Shown here in pieces: positions 17,790 through 28,482 of a stretch of 64,000 nucleotides of DNA; position 1 is the stretch's first letter, and each line of letters starts with the position of its first letter. A model generated the notes under the pieces. That model did not search any database, was not told where the DNA came from, and saw nothing but the letters and a program-made list of their open reading frames with translations. Position numbers and translations under genes: made by a program. This DNA comes from Lacticaseibacillus daqingensis (GTDB lineage Bacteria > Bacillota > Bacilli > Lactobacillales > Lactobacillaceae): assembly GCF_003946115.1 (NCBI RefSeq), contig NZ_RHOH01000009.1:1-64000 (forward strand), given 5' to 3'.

Positions 17790-18185
17790 CATACACGCAC
17801 TGTGTCACGCTAGTTGCTAAAATCACATAAACGAATGTCGTTTATTTCTAAAAACTAAAGTCAAACATAAATTACCTTTTTAAAAGGTACTTACTGGCCC
17901 ATCATCTCAAGATTCGTCAAGGTCATCGTCCACGTGGTCAGCTTTTTACCCAAATTACGGGTCTTTTTCTCTCTCGCACGAAACAAAATGGCAATCTTCC
18001 AAGTCGAGGAAGATTGCCACTCCGTTGATGAACCATAACATATTGTACTGATCTCGCTAAAGTCAGAAAACGCCATTCATCAAAGGCGCTGATAGCACCA
18101 CCGGCTCTGCACCTTGAAGAGTTTATTTGAGATAACTTCAAATTGATTCCCTGCACCAGGATAGCGCATGTACATCAATAATCCG
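17790..18185. other. Intergenic region at the right edge of the AT-rich block
   Basis: It holds a small AT-rich hairpin (ACCTTTTTAAAAGGT, near 17873) and the metG terminator at 17981-18019. Short minus-strand frames between 17891 and 18156 have no ribosome sites. Composition changes to high GC at about 18.17 kb. Confidence 0.5.
17981..18019 (-). terminator. Probable terminator of metG
   Basis: TGGCAATCTTCC (17989-18000) and GGAAGATTGCCA (18008-18019) form a perfect 12-bp stem with a 7-nt loop. On the minus strand it is followed by TTTTGTTT. It lies about 170 nt downstream of metG. Confidence 0.75.
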
Positions 18186-20198
<2,013 letters not shown>

Positions 20199-20360
20199 CT
20201 ATGGAAAAAGTGTTCAGATTGCTTTCAGTATACCATGACTTGCACCCAGTCGTGGGAAGAATCACCACTAGCCACGCTTTCCCAAGCTTTGGTTAAACTG
20301 CACTGTCCATTCACCGACCGCCGCGACCAGCGCGTACACTGAACGCAAGAAGGTGCCCTC

Positions 20361-20807
20361 ATGAAAAATCAAACGCACGCCGCGATTGCCACCGCCGCGT
20401 TTATTCTGGCCCTGCTCCTCAGCAGCCGCGCGCTCATTCAATCCCCCGTTGGCCTGACCCTCAGCTTGGTCAGCCTCGTCGTTGTGGTGCTTCTGTGGTG
20501 GCAGCCTCGTCCCAGTCCTGTGCTACTGGCCATCAGCCTCAGTCTGACCCTGTTTTGCTGGGGTCACAACAGCCCTGCCGTTCGCTTTCTCGGCTCGCGG
20601 GAGGCGACCTTTACCGAAGGCGGCCGCCAAATCACGCTATTTTACCGGACGACCACGCTGGGTGAGACCACATACTACTTCCATGCTTACACGCCCAATG
20701 GGCTATTCTACACCGACCTCGGAGAATCCAGGGCAATGATTCAGGCGGCCGACCGTACCGGTAACGAGGACCCGGTGCAGGTTTATCAGAATCAACCGCT
20801 AGAGTGA
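20361..20807 (+). CDS. Small membrane protein of unknown function
   Basis: The 148-aa product has three hydrophobic segments in its first 80 residues (residues 7-25, 29-47 and 53-70) followed by a soluble tail of about 75 residues rich in beta-forming residues (ATFTEGGRQITLFYRTTTLGETTYYF). I do not recognise the family. An AAGGTG site precedes the ATG. It is divergent from metG and convergent with the DUF72 gene, only 4 nt from its end. Confidence 0.65.
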   Translation: MKNQTHAAIATAAFILALLLSSRALIQSPVGLTLSLVSLVVVVLLWWQPRPSPVLLAISLSLTLFCWGHNSPAVRFLGSREATFTEGGRQITLFYRTTTLGETTYYFHAYTPNGLFYTDLGESRAMIQAADRTGNEDPVQVYQNQPLE

Positions 20808-20811
20808 CGGC

Positions 20812-21642
20812 TCAAAACAGGTCCAGCTGACTCGGCCCCAGCCCGTCAAAAGTGAGGTTCTGTTGTGCGATGAACGTCCGTGCGTTAGCAGCCGCATCGT
20901 GGCCCCCATTGTTGTTGAAAATGACAATGACCTGCTGGGCCGGTAGCTGACGCGCCACGGCCCCTAGCGACTGCAGCGCCGCTTCACTGTAGCGATAGTT
21001 CGTGCGCCGACTGCGCCACTGTGGGTCGCGCTCCAGCCAACCGGCGGTATTGCGCCCGTGCAGGCGCAGGATCGCCAGGTCGGCCGTGGTCACCACGGGC
21101 ACCTGCGCCACACTACCGGCCGGCGTCTGCGGTTCGTCCACCACCACATGGGTCAGCTTCAGCGTGCGCATCAAATCGAAGGTGCTGGCCTGATAGTCCG
21201 CACTGTACCAGCCGTTATTGCGAAACTCCAGCGCGATCGGAAGGTCCGGGTACAGCCGCCGGAGCTGCCGCAAGTAGCGCACGTTTTCTAGGGTCACACC
21301 AAAATACGGCGGCAGCTGAAACAGAATAGCCGCAAGCTGATTGGTTTCGAGCAGCGGGGCGAGCCCGCGGCGAAACGCGGTGAATTCGGCTACCAGCTCG
21401 TGATCTGGCGCCGTTTTGTGCCGGGTCATGTACTGCGTGGCCTTGAGGATGAAGCGAAACGTCGGGGGCACCTGCCGCTGCCAGGCCTGCACCGTGGCAA
21501 CGCTGGGCTGCGCGTAAAACGTGGTGTCCAGCTCTACGACCGGAAAGTGCCCCGCTAGATCCGCCAGCGTACTCGTTGCCCCACGGCTGGCCAGGCTCGG
21601 GTGATCGGCCACGCTGGTCAGGCCGACTTGGATCACGCCCAT
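20812..21642 (-). CDS. DUF72 (YecE-like) family protein
   Basis: The 276-aa TIM-barrel protein shows VELDTTFYAQPSVATVQAWQ, FILKATQYMTRHK, IALEFRNNGWY and a late VIVIFNNNGGHDAAANA, all marks of the YecE/DUF72 family, whose biochemical role is not established. It overlaps the Nudix gene by 10 nt, so the two are co-transcribed and probably coupled. Confidence 0.88.
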   Translation of the reverse strand: MGVIQVGLTSVADHPSLASRGATSTLADLAGHFPVVELDTTFYAQPSVATVQAWQRQVPPTFRFILKATQYMTRHKTAPDHELVAEFTAFRRGLAPLLETNQLAAILFQLPPYFGVTLENVRYLRQLRRLYPDLPIALEFRNNGWYSADYQASTFDLMRTLKLTHVVVDEPQTPAGSVAQVPVVTTADLAILRLHGRNTAGWLERDPQWRSRRTNYRYSEAALQSLGAVARQLPAQQVIVIFNNNGGHDAAANARTFIAQQNLTFDGLGPSQLDLF

Positions 21643-22109
21643 GGCCCGAGCACCTCAAGGCGGTCGAACCGGTCGCCCACGAACCACGAGTCGTACTCAC
21701 GCGCTTCTCCCGCCAGCATTGGCGTCAGCAGCGGCTGCAGGTCTGGCACCAACCCGAGGTTATCGGGAGCCAGCAGCCAGTCGCGCGGCATTGGGGCAAT
21801 GATGCCTTCGCGTGTCTGTTGCGGCCCGGCCAGCGTGCGTTCAGTCTGGGCCGTGTACAGGTAAAGGTCGCCCAGCAGCGCGCCGTCCACGTGCCAGTGC
21901 ACCAGCCCAGCCGGTGTTAACTCACCCGGCGCCAGCTGAATGCCACTTTCCTCGGCGACCTCGCGCCGTGCCCCGGCTGCGGGGTGCTCGCCAGGTTCGA
22001 CTTTGCCCCCCAGCCCGTTCCACAGGCCACGGTACGGGGGCTTGCGCCGGTTGATCAGAATAATTCCCGTGAGCGTCTCAACGAGAACAACGGTCAGTGC
22101 TTTTGTCAT
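21633..22109 (-). CDS. Nudix hydrolase, MutT-like
   Basis: The 158-aa protein contains a complete Nudix box starting at GGKVEPGE and ending REVAEESG (about residues 33-55), which binds magnesium. NRRKPPYRGLWNGLGG upstream resembles 8-oxo-dGTP diphosphatases of lactobacilli. It would hydrolyse a nucleoside diphosphate derivative, possibly an oxidised nucleotide. The ATG follows GAGGTG, and the gene leads the two-gene operon with DUF72. Confidence 0.88.
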   Translation of the reverse strand: MTKALTVVLVETLTGIILINRRKPPYRGLWNGLGGKVEPGEHPAAGARREVAEESGIQLAPGELTPAGLVHWHVDGALLGDLYLYTAQTERTLAGPQQTREGIIAPMPRDWLLAPDNLGLVPDLQPLLTPMLAGEAREYDSWFVGDRFDRLEVLGPWA

Positions 22110-22184
22110 GTGTGCTCACCTCGCCTTCAGTTTACCATTTTGCCCAAAAGCGCGCCGGATTCTTGGGCATTCTGCCGAGGAATC

Positions 22185-22198
22185 CGCAACCGCTTACA
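22185..22198 (-). promoter_or_regulatory. cre-like box upstream of msmK
   Basis: The minus strand reads TGTAAGCGGTTGCG, close to TGWAARCGYTWNCW with two mismatches. It lies 38 nt before the msmK start. Confidence 0.5.
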
Positions 22199-22236
22199 AC
22201 TAAACTGATAAGTGAAATCAAAAGGAGTGGTGACTA

Positions 22237-23385
22237 ATGGTAGAAATCGCACTGGATCATATTTATAAGCGTTACCCAAATGCGGACAGTGATTCCGTCA
22301 TGGACTTTAACCTGCACGTGAAAGACAAGGAATTCATCGTATTCGTTGGGCCTTCCGGGTGTGGCAAGTCCACGACGCTACGCATGATCGCCGGGCTGGA
22401 GGATATCACCAAGGGCGAGTTGACCATCAGCGGCAAGCTGATGAACGACGTGGCGCCCAAGGATCGCGATATCGCGATGGTGTTCCAGAACTACGCCCTG
22501 TACCCGCACATGACCGTGTTTGACAACATGGCCTTCGGGTTGAAGCTGCGTAAGTACAGCAAGGAAGACATCAAAAAGCACGTGGACGAAGCCGCCGAGA
22601 TCCTCGGGCTGACCGAATTCCTGGACCGCAAGCCGGCCGACCTGTCCGGTGGTCAGCGCCAGCGTGTTGCCCTGGGCCGTGCGATCGTGCGTGACGCGCC
22701 GATCTTCCTGATGGACGAACCGCTGTCGAACTTGGATGCCAAGCTGCGTGTCTCCATGCGTGCCGAAATCGCCAAGCTGCACCAGCGCTTGAACACGACG
22801 ACCATCTACGTGACCCATGACCAAACCGAAGCGATGACCATGGCTGACCGCGTGGTTGTCATGTCCGTCGGGAAGGTGCAGCAGATCGGCACCCCGGCCG
22901 AAGTTTACGACAACCCACGCAACATGTTCGTGGCTGGGTTCATGGGCAGCCCTGCGATGAACTTCTTCAACGTGACCTACAAGGACGGCAAGATCTCGGA
23001 TGGCAAGGGCCTGGTGCTCGAACTGCCAGAAGGCCGCTCCAAGGTGCTTGATGCCCGCGGCTACGATGGCAAGGAGATCGTCTTCGGGATCCGCCCGGAA
23101 GATATCCACACCGAGGAAGCCTTCATCGAAACCTGGCCTGGCGCCACGGTCCACGCCGATGTGGTCGTGTCCGAGCTGCTCGGGGCCACCTCCCAGCTCT
23201 ACTCCAAGGTTGATGGCACCGAATTCGTTGCCACCGTTGACGCCCGCGACTTCCACAACCCTGGTGACAAGGTTGACATGGGCTTTGACATCAACAAGTC
23301 CCACTTCTTCGACAAGGACTCCACCGTTGCCATCGTTTCCGAGGAATCCCAAGAAGCGATGACCGAAGAGCAGGCCGAAGCTTAA
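22237..23385 (+). CDS. msmK: Sugar ABC transporter ATP-binding protein, MsmK/UgpC type
   Basis: The 382-aa ATPase has Walker A GPSGCGKST, signature LSGGQRQR, Walker B FLMDEPLSNLDAKL and a C-terminal TOBE-like regulatory domain of about 140 residues (FGIRPEDIHTEE). MsmK proteins serve several oligosaccharide ABC importers whose loci lack their own ATPase. No permease or binding protein is adjacent here, consistent with a shared ATPase. Biased codon use suggests strong expression. An AAAAGGAG site precedes the ATG. Confidence 0.92.
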   Translation: MVEIALDHIYKRYPNADSDSVMDFNLHVKDKEFIVFVGPSGCGKSTTLRMIAGLEDITKGELTISGKLMNDVAPKDRDIAMVFQNYALYPHMTVFDNMAFGLKLRKYSKEDIKKHVDEAAEILGLTEFLDRKPADLSGGQRQRVALGRAIVRDAPIFLMDEPLSNLDAKLRVSMRAEIAKLHQRLNTTTIYVTHDQTEAMTMADRVVVMSVGKVQQIGTPAEVYDNPRNMFVAGFMGSPAMNFFNVTYKDGKISDGKGLVLELPEGRSKVLDARGYDGKEIVFGIRPEDIHTEEAFIETWPGATVHADVVVSELLGATSQLYSKVDGTEFVATVDARDFHNPGDKVDMGFDINKSHFFDKDSTVAIVSEESQEAMTEEQAEA

Positions 23386-23401
23386 TCCTGATTGCCAACC
23401 C

Positions 23402-23586
23402 GAAGCTGAGCCAAAAAGCGGTTTTAGCCCAGAATGGAAGAGGGAGGTACTGACAAACCCGTACTTAGGTTTGACAGTACCTCCCTCTTATTCGGCTCGG
23501 GCGTCGCTTTTTGGCTCGTTCTATGCTGGTGTAGTCGTGACTCATTCTTGGGCCGTTAATGATGCCTCGAGTCTTTTTGCGTCCGA
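23402..23586 (+). repeat. Structured intergenic element A (copy of element B at 32.5 kb)
   Basis: An outer 13-bp stem GAGCCAAAAAGCG (23408-23420) pairs with 23505-23517. Inside lies a 15-bp perfect stem (23438-23452 with 23475-23489), an A.A mismatch, then CAAACC/GGTTTG closing the loop CGTACTTA. TTTTAGCCCAG after the outer 5' strand, GGCTCGGGCG before the 3' strand and the tail ATTCTTGGGC..GTTAATG are shared with element B. It lies between convergent msmK and the TMEM175-like gene. It may act as a terminator or a mobile hairpin element; I do not recognise a named family. Confidence 0.7.
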
Positions 23587-23628
23587 TCAAAAAATCGTCG
23601 CCCACAGGCCACGATTGTTCGCGTTACC

Positions 23629-24213
23629 TTATTTGTGTTGAACATGCCGTTCGATGCGCCGCTCGGGTTGCACCCACAACAGCAGCAGCGCCGCATTGAT
23701 CATGATCGTCAGCGGCGGCCAGATCAGCGCGGCAAAGATGCCGCCAAAGCTACCCAGCACCGACACGACCGGCTTGTAATAGTCACGCCCCACGAGCTGG
23801 GCAAAGTCATGGTTGGTTTTGTCCGCGTGACTCAGGCACCGGATCAGCAGAAAAAACGCCGCATTCGTGGCACACACCACGATACCATAGGTCATCTCCG
23901 GTGCGGCATTGCCGACATGGTGCTCACCCACCCAGGCAGTGGCGAAGGGAAAGAGGCTGATGGTGAACAGAAACAAGACATTGGCCCACAGCACCCGCCC
24001 ACTGATTTTGCGCACGATCAGAAACAGGTGGTGGTGATTGTTCCAGTACACGGCGAGGGTGAAAAACGAGACTAAGTAGATCAGCAATGAGTAGCGCAGC
24101 CCCCACAGCGCGGCAAACGTGCCCCCCGCTGGCGGCCGTAGCTCCAACACCATGATCGTGATAATAATGGCGATCACGCCATCCGTAAATGCTTCAAGTC
24201 GACCTTTCGGCAT
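23629..24213 (-). CDS. TMEM175-family (DUF1211) membrane protein
   Basis: The 194-aa protein begins MPKGRLEAFTDGVIAIIITIMVLEL; the FTDGVIAI motif corresponds to the FSDGV(F/I)AI pore-helix signature of bacterial TMEM175 potassium channels. It has about six hydrophobic segments, as in the family. ATG 24213 follows GGAGGA. Ion selectivity cannot be read from the sequence. Confidence 0.82.
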   Translation of the reverse strand: MPKGRLEAFTDGVIAIIITIMVLELRPPAGGTFAALWGLRYSLLIYLVSFFTLAVYWNNHHHLFLIVRKISGRVLWANVLFLFTISLFPFATAWVGEHHVGNAAPEMTYGIVVCATNAAFFLLIRCLSHADKTNHDFAQLVGRDYYKPVVSVLGSFGGIFAALIWPPLTIMINAALLLLWVQPERRIERHVQHK

Positions 24214-24258
24214 GTGCGACTCCTCCATTCAGGCATGCGCCGCCCCCCAACGACGCGT

Positions 24259-24954
24259 TCAGTGCAACGACAGTGCGGCAAAAATCGTCTGAGCATCCCC
24301 CACCACCATGTGAGCGCCAGCCGGCAACGCGATCGGCTCGCGGTTGACAGCCGCCAGTACGGCATCGGGCCGGGCCTCCTGAATCAGACCGGCGAACGGG
24401 TACACCTGAAAGCTGGTCCCGACCACCACCAGCAGGTCCGCGCGCCGAATGGCCGCCACCGCTGCCGCGATCACGGCGCTGGCGATCGGCTCCCCGTACA
24501 GCACGATCGCCGGGCGCAAAATCCCGCCGTCCACCGCATGCACATCGGACGCCTGATAGGTTTGGTAATCAACGTGGGCACCGCAGGTCTGGCAGTAGAT
24601 CTCGTACAAGTTACCGTGAAACTCGATCACGTGCTGGGCGCCAGCCAACGTGTGCAACCCGTCCACGTTCTGGGTCACAATGGCCCCTTTTTGGTTCGTG
24701 ATGGTCGCCATTGCCTTGTGGATCACGTTGGGCCGGGCGGCCGGGAAGTACATGTTGGTGCAGACCCACTCGTGAAACGCCGCGTGGTGCGCGCGCAAGT
24801 TGTCAATGCTCAGCGCTGCTTCCGGCCGCGCCATGCCGCTGTACAACCCGCCCTTGCTGCGGTAATCCGGGATGCCCGAGGCAATGGACACCCCGGCGCC
24901 GGTCATGAAGGTGACAAACTCGGCTTGTGCAATCGCGTCCTTGAGGGCAAACAT
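24259..24954 (-). CDS. Sir2-family NAD-dependent protein deacylase
   Basis: The 231-aa sirtuin has TGAGVSIASGIPDYRS (NAD-binding GAGxS), TQNVDGLHTLAG with the catalytic region, and FHGNLYEIYCQTCG. Only one CxxC of the two that normally bind structural zinc is present; the second pair is absent from the region ending DGGILRPAIVLYGE. It removes acyl groups from lysines using NAD. It is the last gene of a minus-strand series with the two genes upstream. Confidence 0.88.
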   Translation of the reverse strand: MFALKDAIAQAEFVTFMTGAGVSIASGIPDYRSKGGLYSGMARPEAALSIDNLRAHHAAFHEWVCTNMYFPAARPNVIHKAMATITNQKGAIVTQNVDGLHTLAGAQHVIEFHGNLYEIYCQTCGAHVDYQTYQASDVHAVDGGILRPAIVLYGEPIASAVIAAAVAAIRRADLLVVVGTSFQVYPFAGLIQEARPDAVLAAVNREPIALPAGAHMVVGDAQTIFAALSLH

Positions 24955-24998
24955 TCGACCGCTTCCTTTCCTGAAATGCCACCACTTTAACCCGGTTC

Positions 24999-25922
24999 TT
25001 AGCGCACGGTGTAATCCAGCTCATAGCGCGCCAGGATGTCACTCAGCGGGGTTTGATACAGTTTTTGGAACGCCTCCGGGCTGAAGCTGGCCGGCAGTGG
25101 CAGCACGAAGGCGTTTTGCCCGTCACCCTTGCCCTGCGCGACGTACGCGCGCTGGCGGGTCGTGCGATCGCGCAGCGCGCTGTGGCGCACCTCAAAGGTC
25201 TGGTTCAGCGCCAGGCGCAGCTGCCGTTCGGACAGCACCGGCGGTAGCGTGGCGAACTCGGCGTTGCCGGTTTCTTGGTAGCCGTGGCGCGTCAGGGTCT
25301 GGTCGAAGGCCCGCCATAGCTTGATGACGGTGCGGCGGAAGGCAAACGGCGAGTCGATCGGCTTGGCCGCCAGCACCCCGTACAAGTCGGCGGCCGCCGT
25401 GGCCTCGTCTGGCACGTCCGCCAGCCAGTCACCGGCGCGGCCGTCAAACATCACGTACGCATCCAGCGCCGTCAGCGTGCGAAAGACGCTCAGCTGCGTT
25501 GCGTCGTCGCCTTTAAGCTTCTGCGTGAACCCGGCCGCCAGTGCTTTTTCCACGGCTGGGGTGAACAGCCCATGCGCCACCTGCCAGGCGCGGATCTGCC
25601 CGTGCAGCGCGGCATCGTACAGCGCCGTTGCCACCGCGAAGAACTGCTGATCCACCTGCGGCTCGCCGGTCGCGAGGTGGAATTGCAGCGGCGGGTAGCC
25701 GGCGGTGGTCAGCTGCATGTGCAGCAGCTCGTGGCTCAGCGTGTAGGCCACATCAGTGGTATCGCTGACGGTCAGCTGCAGGTGGCCGTTGGCAAGCAGT
25801 TCCTGATGGGACTGCTCGTGGGTCAAAACACCGCTGGCCGGACCGTCAATGACGACCTCAATGGGCATGCTGTAATGGGCTTGAACGGCGGTCAGCAGTG
25901 GTTGCAAGGTTTCTGGGATCAT
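24999..25922 (-). CDS. Putative zincin-like protein of unknown function
   Basis: The 307-aa protein contains TLSHELLHMQL near residue 65, a clear HExxH zinc-binding motif. I do not recognise the rest, which is mostly helical and rich in alanine. There is no signal peptide, so a cytoplasmic metalloprotein is likely. It ends 44 nt before the sirtuin start, and its ATG lies right after the PHP phosphatase stop with a GGAGG site, so the three are probably co-transcribed. Confidence 0.7.
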   Translation of the reverse strand: MIPETLQPLLTAVQAHYSMPIEVVIDGPASGVLTHEQSHQELLANGHLQLTVSDTTDVAYTLSHELLHMQLTTAGYPPLQFHLATGEPQVDQQFFAVATALYDAALHGQIRAWQVAHGLFTPAVEKALAAGFTQKLKGDDATQLSVFRTLTALDAYVMFDGRAGDWLADVPDEATAAADLYGVLAAKPIDSPFAFRRTVIKLWRAFDQTLTRHGYQETGNAEFATLPPVLSERQLRLALNQTFEVRHSALRDRTTRQRAYVAQGKGDGQNAFVLPLPASFSPEAFQKLYQTPLSDILARYELDYTVR

Positions 25923-25923
25923 G

Positions 25924-26703
25924 TTACAGGGCCTCCAATTCGGCGTGGTGCGCGCGGTACGTGGTCAGGTGGGTGACCCCGGCCGCGCGCAGGATAGTTT
26001 TGGCATCTTCAAAATGGGTCTCGAACTTGTCGGCGGTGTGGGCGTCGCTGCCCAACGTGACCTTGGTGCCGCCAAGCTGCACGTACCACGGTAGCACGCG
26101 TTCATACAGCGCCAGGTTGTCCCACTGGTACGCAGACTTGGCATTGAACTCCAGCGCCATGTCCTTGGCGATCACGGTTTGCAAAATCCGCTTCAGCGTT
26201 GGGCCGACCCAGTCGATCAGCTGCGTTGGCGTCACCGTCAAGACGCGCAAGCCGTAATCAAAATGCGCCAGCACATCCGCGCCGTCAAACGCGGTCAGCC
26301 CCGCCAGCATCCGGTCGTAGTACGCCTCAACATGGGCGCGCAGCGGCACCGTCAGGAAGTGCTTGTCTTGGTAGTCGTACTGACCGTCATGGTGAAAGCT
26401 CAGCAGCACCAAGTCGTAGTCGCCGGCCGCCAGATAGGCGCTCAGCGCTGCCTGCTTGGGCGCGTAATAACCCACCTCGATGCCGCGTAGCAGCTGATTC
26501 GGGACCTGCTGCCGTAGCGCCGCGAGCTTTGCCACATACGCCGCATAGTCCGGCGCATCATCGCGGCCGCCATCATCGGGATTGGCCATCTCTAAGTGCT
26601 CGGTGGTGACGAACGGGTGCGTGGTTTGGGCGAGGTAGGCCTCGAACTGCGCCTGCGAGTCGAAGGAAAAATAGGTGTGCACGTGCTGGTCGTAGTAGGT
26701 CAT
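25924..26703 (-). CDS. PHP-domain phosphatase, HisJ-like
   Basis: The 259-aa protein starts MTYYDQHVHTYFSFDSQA, with the HxH motif of the PHP domain, and continues VTTEHLEM, GIEVGYY, VLLSFHH, ADVLAHFDYG and TLGSDAHTADKF, the other metal-ligand blocks. HisJ enzymes dephosphorylate histidinol phosphate, but no his genes are seen here, so the substrate may differ. It leads the minus-strand series with the zincin-like protein and sirtuin. Confidence 0.82.
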   Translation of the reverse strand: MTYYDQHVHTYFSFDSQAQFEAYLAQTTHPFVTTEHLEMANPDDGGRDDAPDYAAYVAKLAALRQQVPNQLLRGIEVGYYAPKQAALSAYLAAGDYDLVLLSFHHDGQYDYQDKHFLTVPLRAHVEAYYDRMLAGLTAFDGADVLAHFDYGLRVLTVTPTQLIDWVGPTLKRILQTVIAKDMALEFNAKSAYQWDNLALYERVLPWYVQLGGTKVTLGSDAHTADKFETHFEDAKTILRAAGVTHLTTYRAHHAELEAL

Positions 26704-26765
26704 GAACCGTTTCCTTTCTGCGGTCGTGTTACTATTAGAGTAACCATTATTGGGAGGCGATTCAA

Positions 26766-27275
26766 TTGAAAATACTTGTTCCGCTCACCGCGGGTTACCT
26801 GGCCGACCGCTTCGGCAAGTACGCGAGTGGGCCCGACCTGCACGCCGGGACGCCCAAGCGTAGTCTGCCCATCACGATCAGCGACGCCCCCAGCGGCACG
26901 AAGACCCTAGCGCTCACGCTAATCGACTTTGACGCCGTCCCCGTGTCCGGGTTTCCCTGGATCCACTGGGTGGCCGTCAACCTGCCGAACACCACCACGA
27001 CGATACCGGAGGACGCCAGCCGCAGTGGCATCGTGCCGATGGTGCAAGGCCGCAACAGCAACGCCGGGGCCATGGTCGGCGCGACCGACCCGCTGATCGC
27101 CACGGGTTACGTGGGCCCGCAGCCGCCCAACGCCGATCACGCGTACACGCTGACCGTGTACGCACTCGACACTGCGCTTGACCTCGCGCCAGGCTTTTGG
27201 CTCAATGAGGCCCGCCACGCCATGGCCGGCCACATCCTGGCCCAAGCCGAGCTGGATCTCTGGTCGCGCGCCTAG
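26766..27275 (+). CDS. YbhB/YbcL-type phosphatidylethanolamine-binding family protein
   Basis: The 169-aa product has TLALTLIDFDAVPVSGFPWIHWVAVNLP, the PEBP ligand-pocket signature, and later YVGPQPPNADHAYTLTVYALD. The family is widespread in lactobacilli and its bacterial function is unclear. The TTG start at 26766 is placed by GGGAGGC eight nt upstream. It is divergent from the PHP gene. Confidence 0.88.
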   Translation: MKILVPLTAGYLADRFGKYASGPDLHAGTPKRSLPITISDAPSGTKTLALTLIDFDAVPVSGFPWIHWVAVNLPNTTTTIPEDASRSGIVPMVQGRNSNAGAMVGATDPLIATGYVGPQPPNADHAYTLTVYALDTALDLAPGFWLNEARHAMAGHILAQAELDLWSRA

Positions 27276-27286
27276 CGTCGGCCGCC

Positions 27287-27347
27287 AAAAAGGCACCGTT
27301 GTCGCCGCCATCGCATAAGATGACGGGCGTGCAACGGTGCCTTAATT
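27287..27347. terminator. Bidirectional terminator between convergent genes
   Basis: AAGGCACCGTTG (27290-27301) and CAACGGTGCCTT (27332-27343) form a 12-bp stem flanked by A- and T-rich runs. It serves the PEBP gene and the ABC operon facing it. Confidence 0.8.
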
Positions 27348-27404
27348 AATTCCAGCGCGCATTTTGCAAAACAGTGGGCTTTGCGGCGCACAACCCGAGC
27401 TGAA

Positions 27405-28481
27405 TTACGCCGCAGCCCGCCGGCGCGCGATGGCCGCCGTAAGCCGTGACCATTGCGCCCATAGCACGCCGAGCGCCAGGGTCAAAAGCGGCGCGAACAG
27501 GCTGCTTTGCCAGACGAAGTGCCCGTGGTCGTCCGTCCCCATGAACAGGGCGAAGGCCACCACCATGCCAATGCCGATCACCAGCGGGCGCAGTGCGGGC
27601 ACCATCAGCGCTGTGCCATCGTGCTCCAGCGACAGGTGGGTGAAGCCCCACGCCGCGAGTCCCAGACAGATGCCGGTCACCAACACGAACCCGATGACAA
27701 ACGGCCAGTACGCCCACAAGGGATTATCCACCCGCGGCCACGAAACGTTCGCCTTCACGAAGGTCTGACCGAACAGAACGCCCAGGTTCTGGAGCGTCTG
27801 GTTGGCGCTGGCCAGCGTCAGCGGCACCAGCGCTGCCAGTAACCAGAGACGACCACACAGCAACCCGTACAGTTGCCCCACTGCAAAGCACAAGGCGGCC
27901 AACGTTGTGTTGTACAGCGTGAGCCCGAACGCCTGTTGCAAGGAGAGGTTCACATCATGCGCGGGCAACAGCGCGTACAGCCCGCCGACGATGCCCGTGT
28001 CCACCAGTACAGTACCCAGCACGACCAGCCCGAAGAACAGGCCCGCGCGCGTCCAGTAGGTGCGCCGTCGCGTCAGCCCGGCTGCCATCAGGAACCGGTC
28101 GAAGCGACTGTAGTGGTCCCATGCCGCGACCACCACCCCGAGCAGAAAGATCCCCCCCAGATAGAAGAAATCCACGCGCAGCGGCTGGATCCCATACGTG
28201 GTCGGCAGCATGGCAGTGTCGTCGACCACATTGAGTTGCTCGTGGTACAGCATCAGGGTGTCATCGCGGTACTCGGTGTACGTCCTGGCATCCGTGCTGC
28301 GCTCATCCTTGGGCTTCTTAAGCTCGCGGTCAAAGCGCACCGGGGTCATCATCTCTTTTTGCATCGCGGTATGCGTCTTGTGCGCCTGATCGACGACAGA
28401 CCCACCATACAGAACCATCAGCAGTGCCGCCACCAGCCACAGCCAGCGGTGCCGCCGCCAGATCAATCGTAAGATCGCCAT
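27405..28481 (-). CDS. ABC transporter permease of the YtrA-linked operon
   Basis: The 358-aa protein has a first membrane segment at residues 13-30, a soluble stretch, then six or so further segments from about residue 105. Its place directly after an ABC ATPase, with 1 nt between the genes, indicates it is the membrane partner. The substrate is unknown; related operons respond to cell-wall-active antibiotics (family knowledge for YtrA systems). Confidence 0.75.
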   Translation of the reverse strand: MAILRLIWRRHRWLWLVAALLMVLYGGSVVDQAHKTHTAMQKEMMTPVRFDRELKKPKDERSTDARTYTEYRDDTLMLYHEQLNVVDDTAMLPTTYGIQPLRVDFFYLGGIFLLGVVVAAWDHYSRFDRFLMAAGLTRRRTYWTRAGLFFGLVVLGTVLVDTGIVGGLYALLPAHDVNLSLQQAFGLTLYNTTLAALCFAVGQLYGLLCGRLWLLAALVPLTLASANQTLQNLGVLFGQTFVKANVSWPRVDNPLWAYWPFVIGFVLVTGICLGLAAWGFTHLSLEHDGTALMVPALRPLVIGIGMVVAFALFMGTDDHGHFVWQSSLFAPLLTLALGVLWAQWSRLTAAIARRRAAA

Positions 28482-28482
28482 T

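Noticed and set aside
17891-18156. Small minus-strand genes right of kdgT
   Set aside because: The overlapping frames have no ribosome site and run across the metG terminator hairpin.
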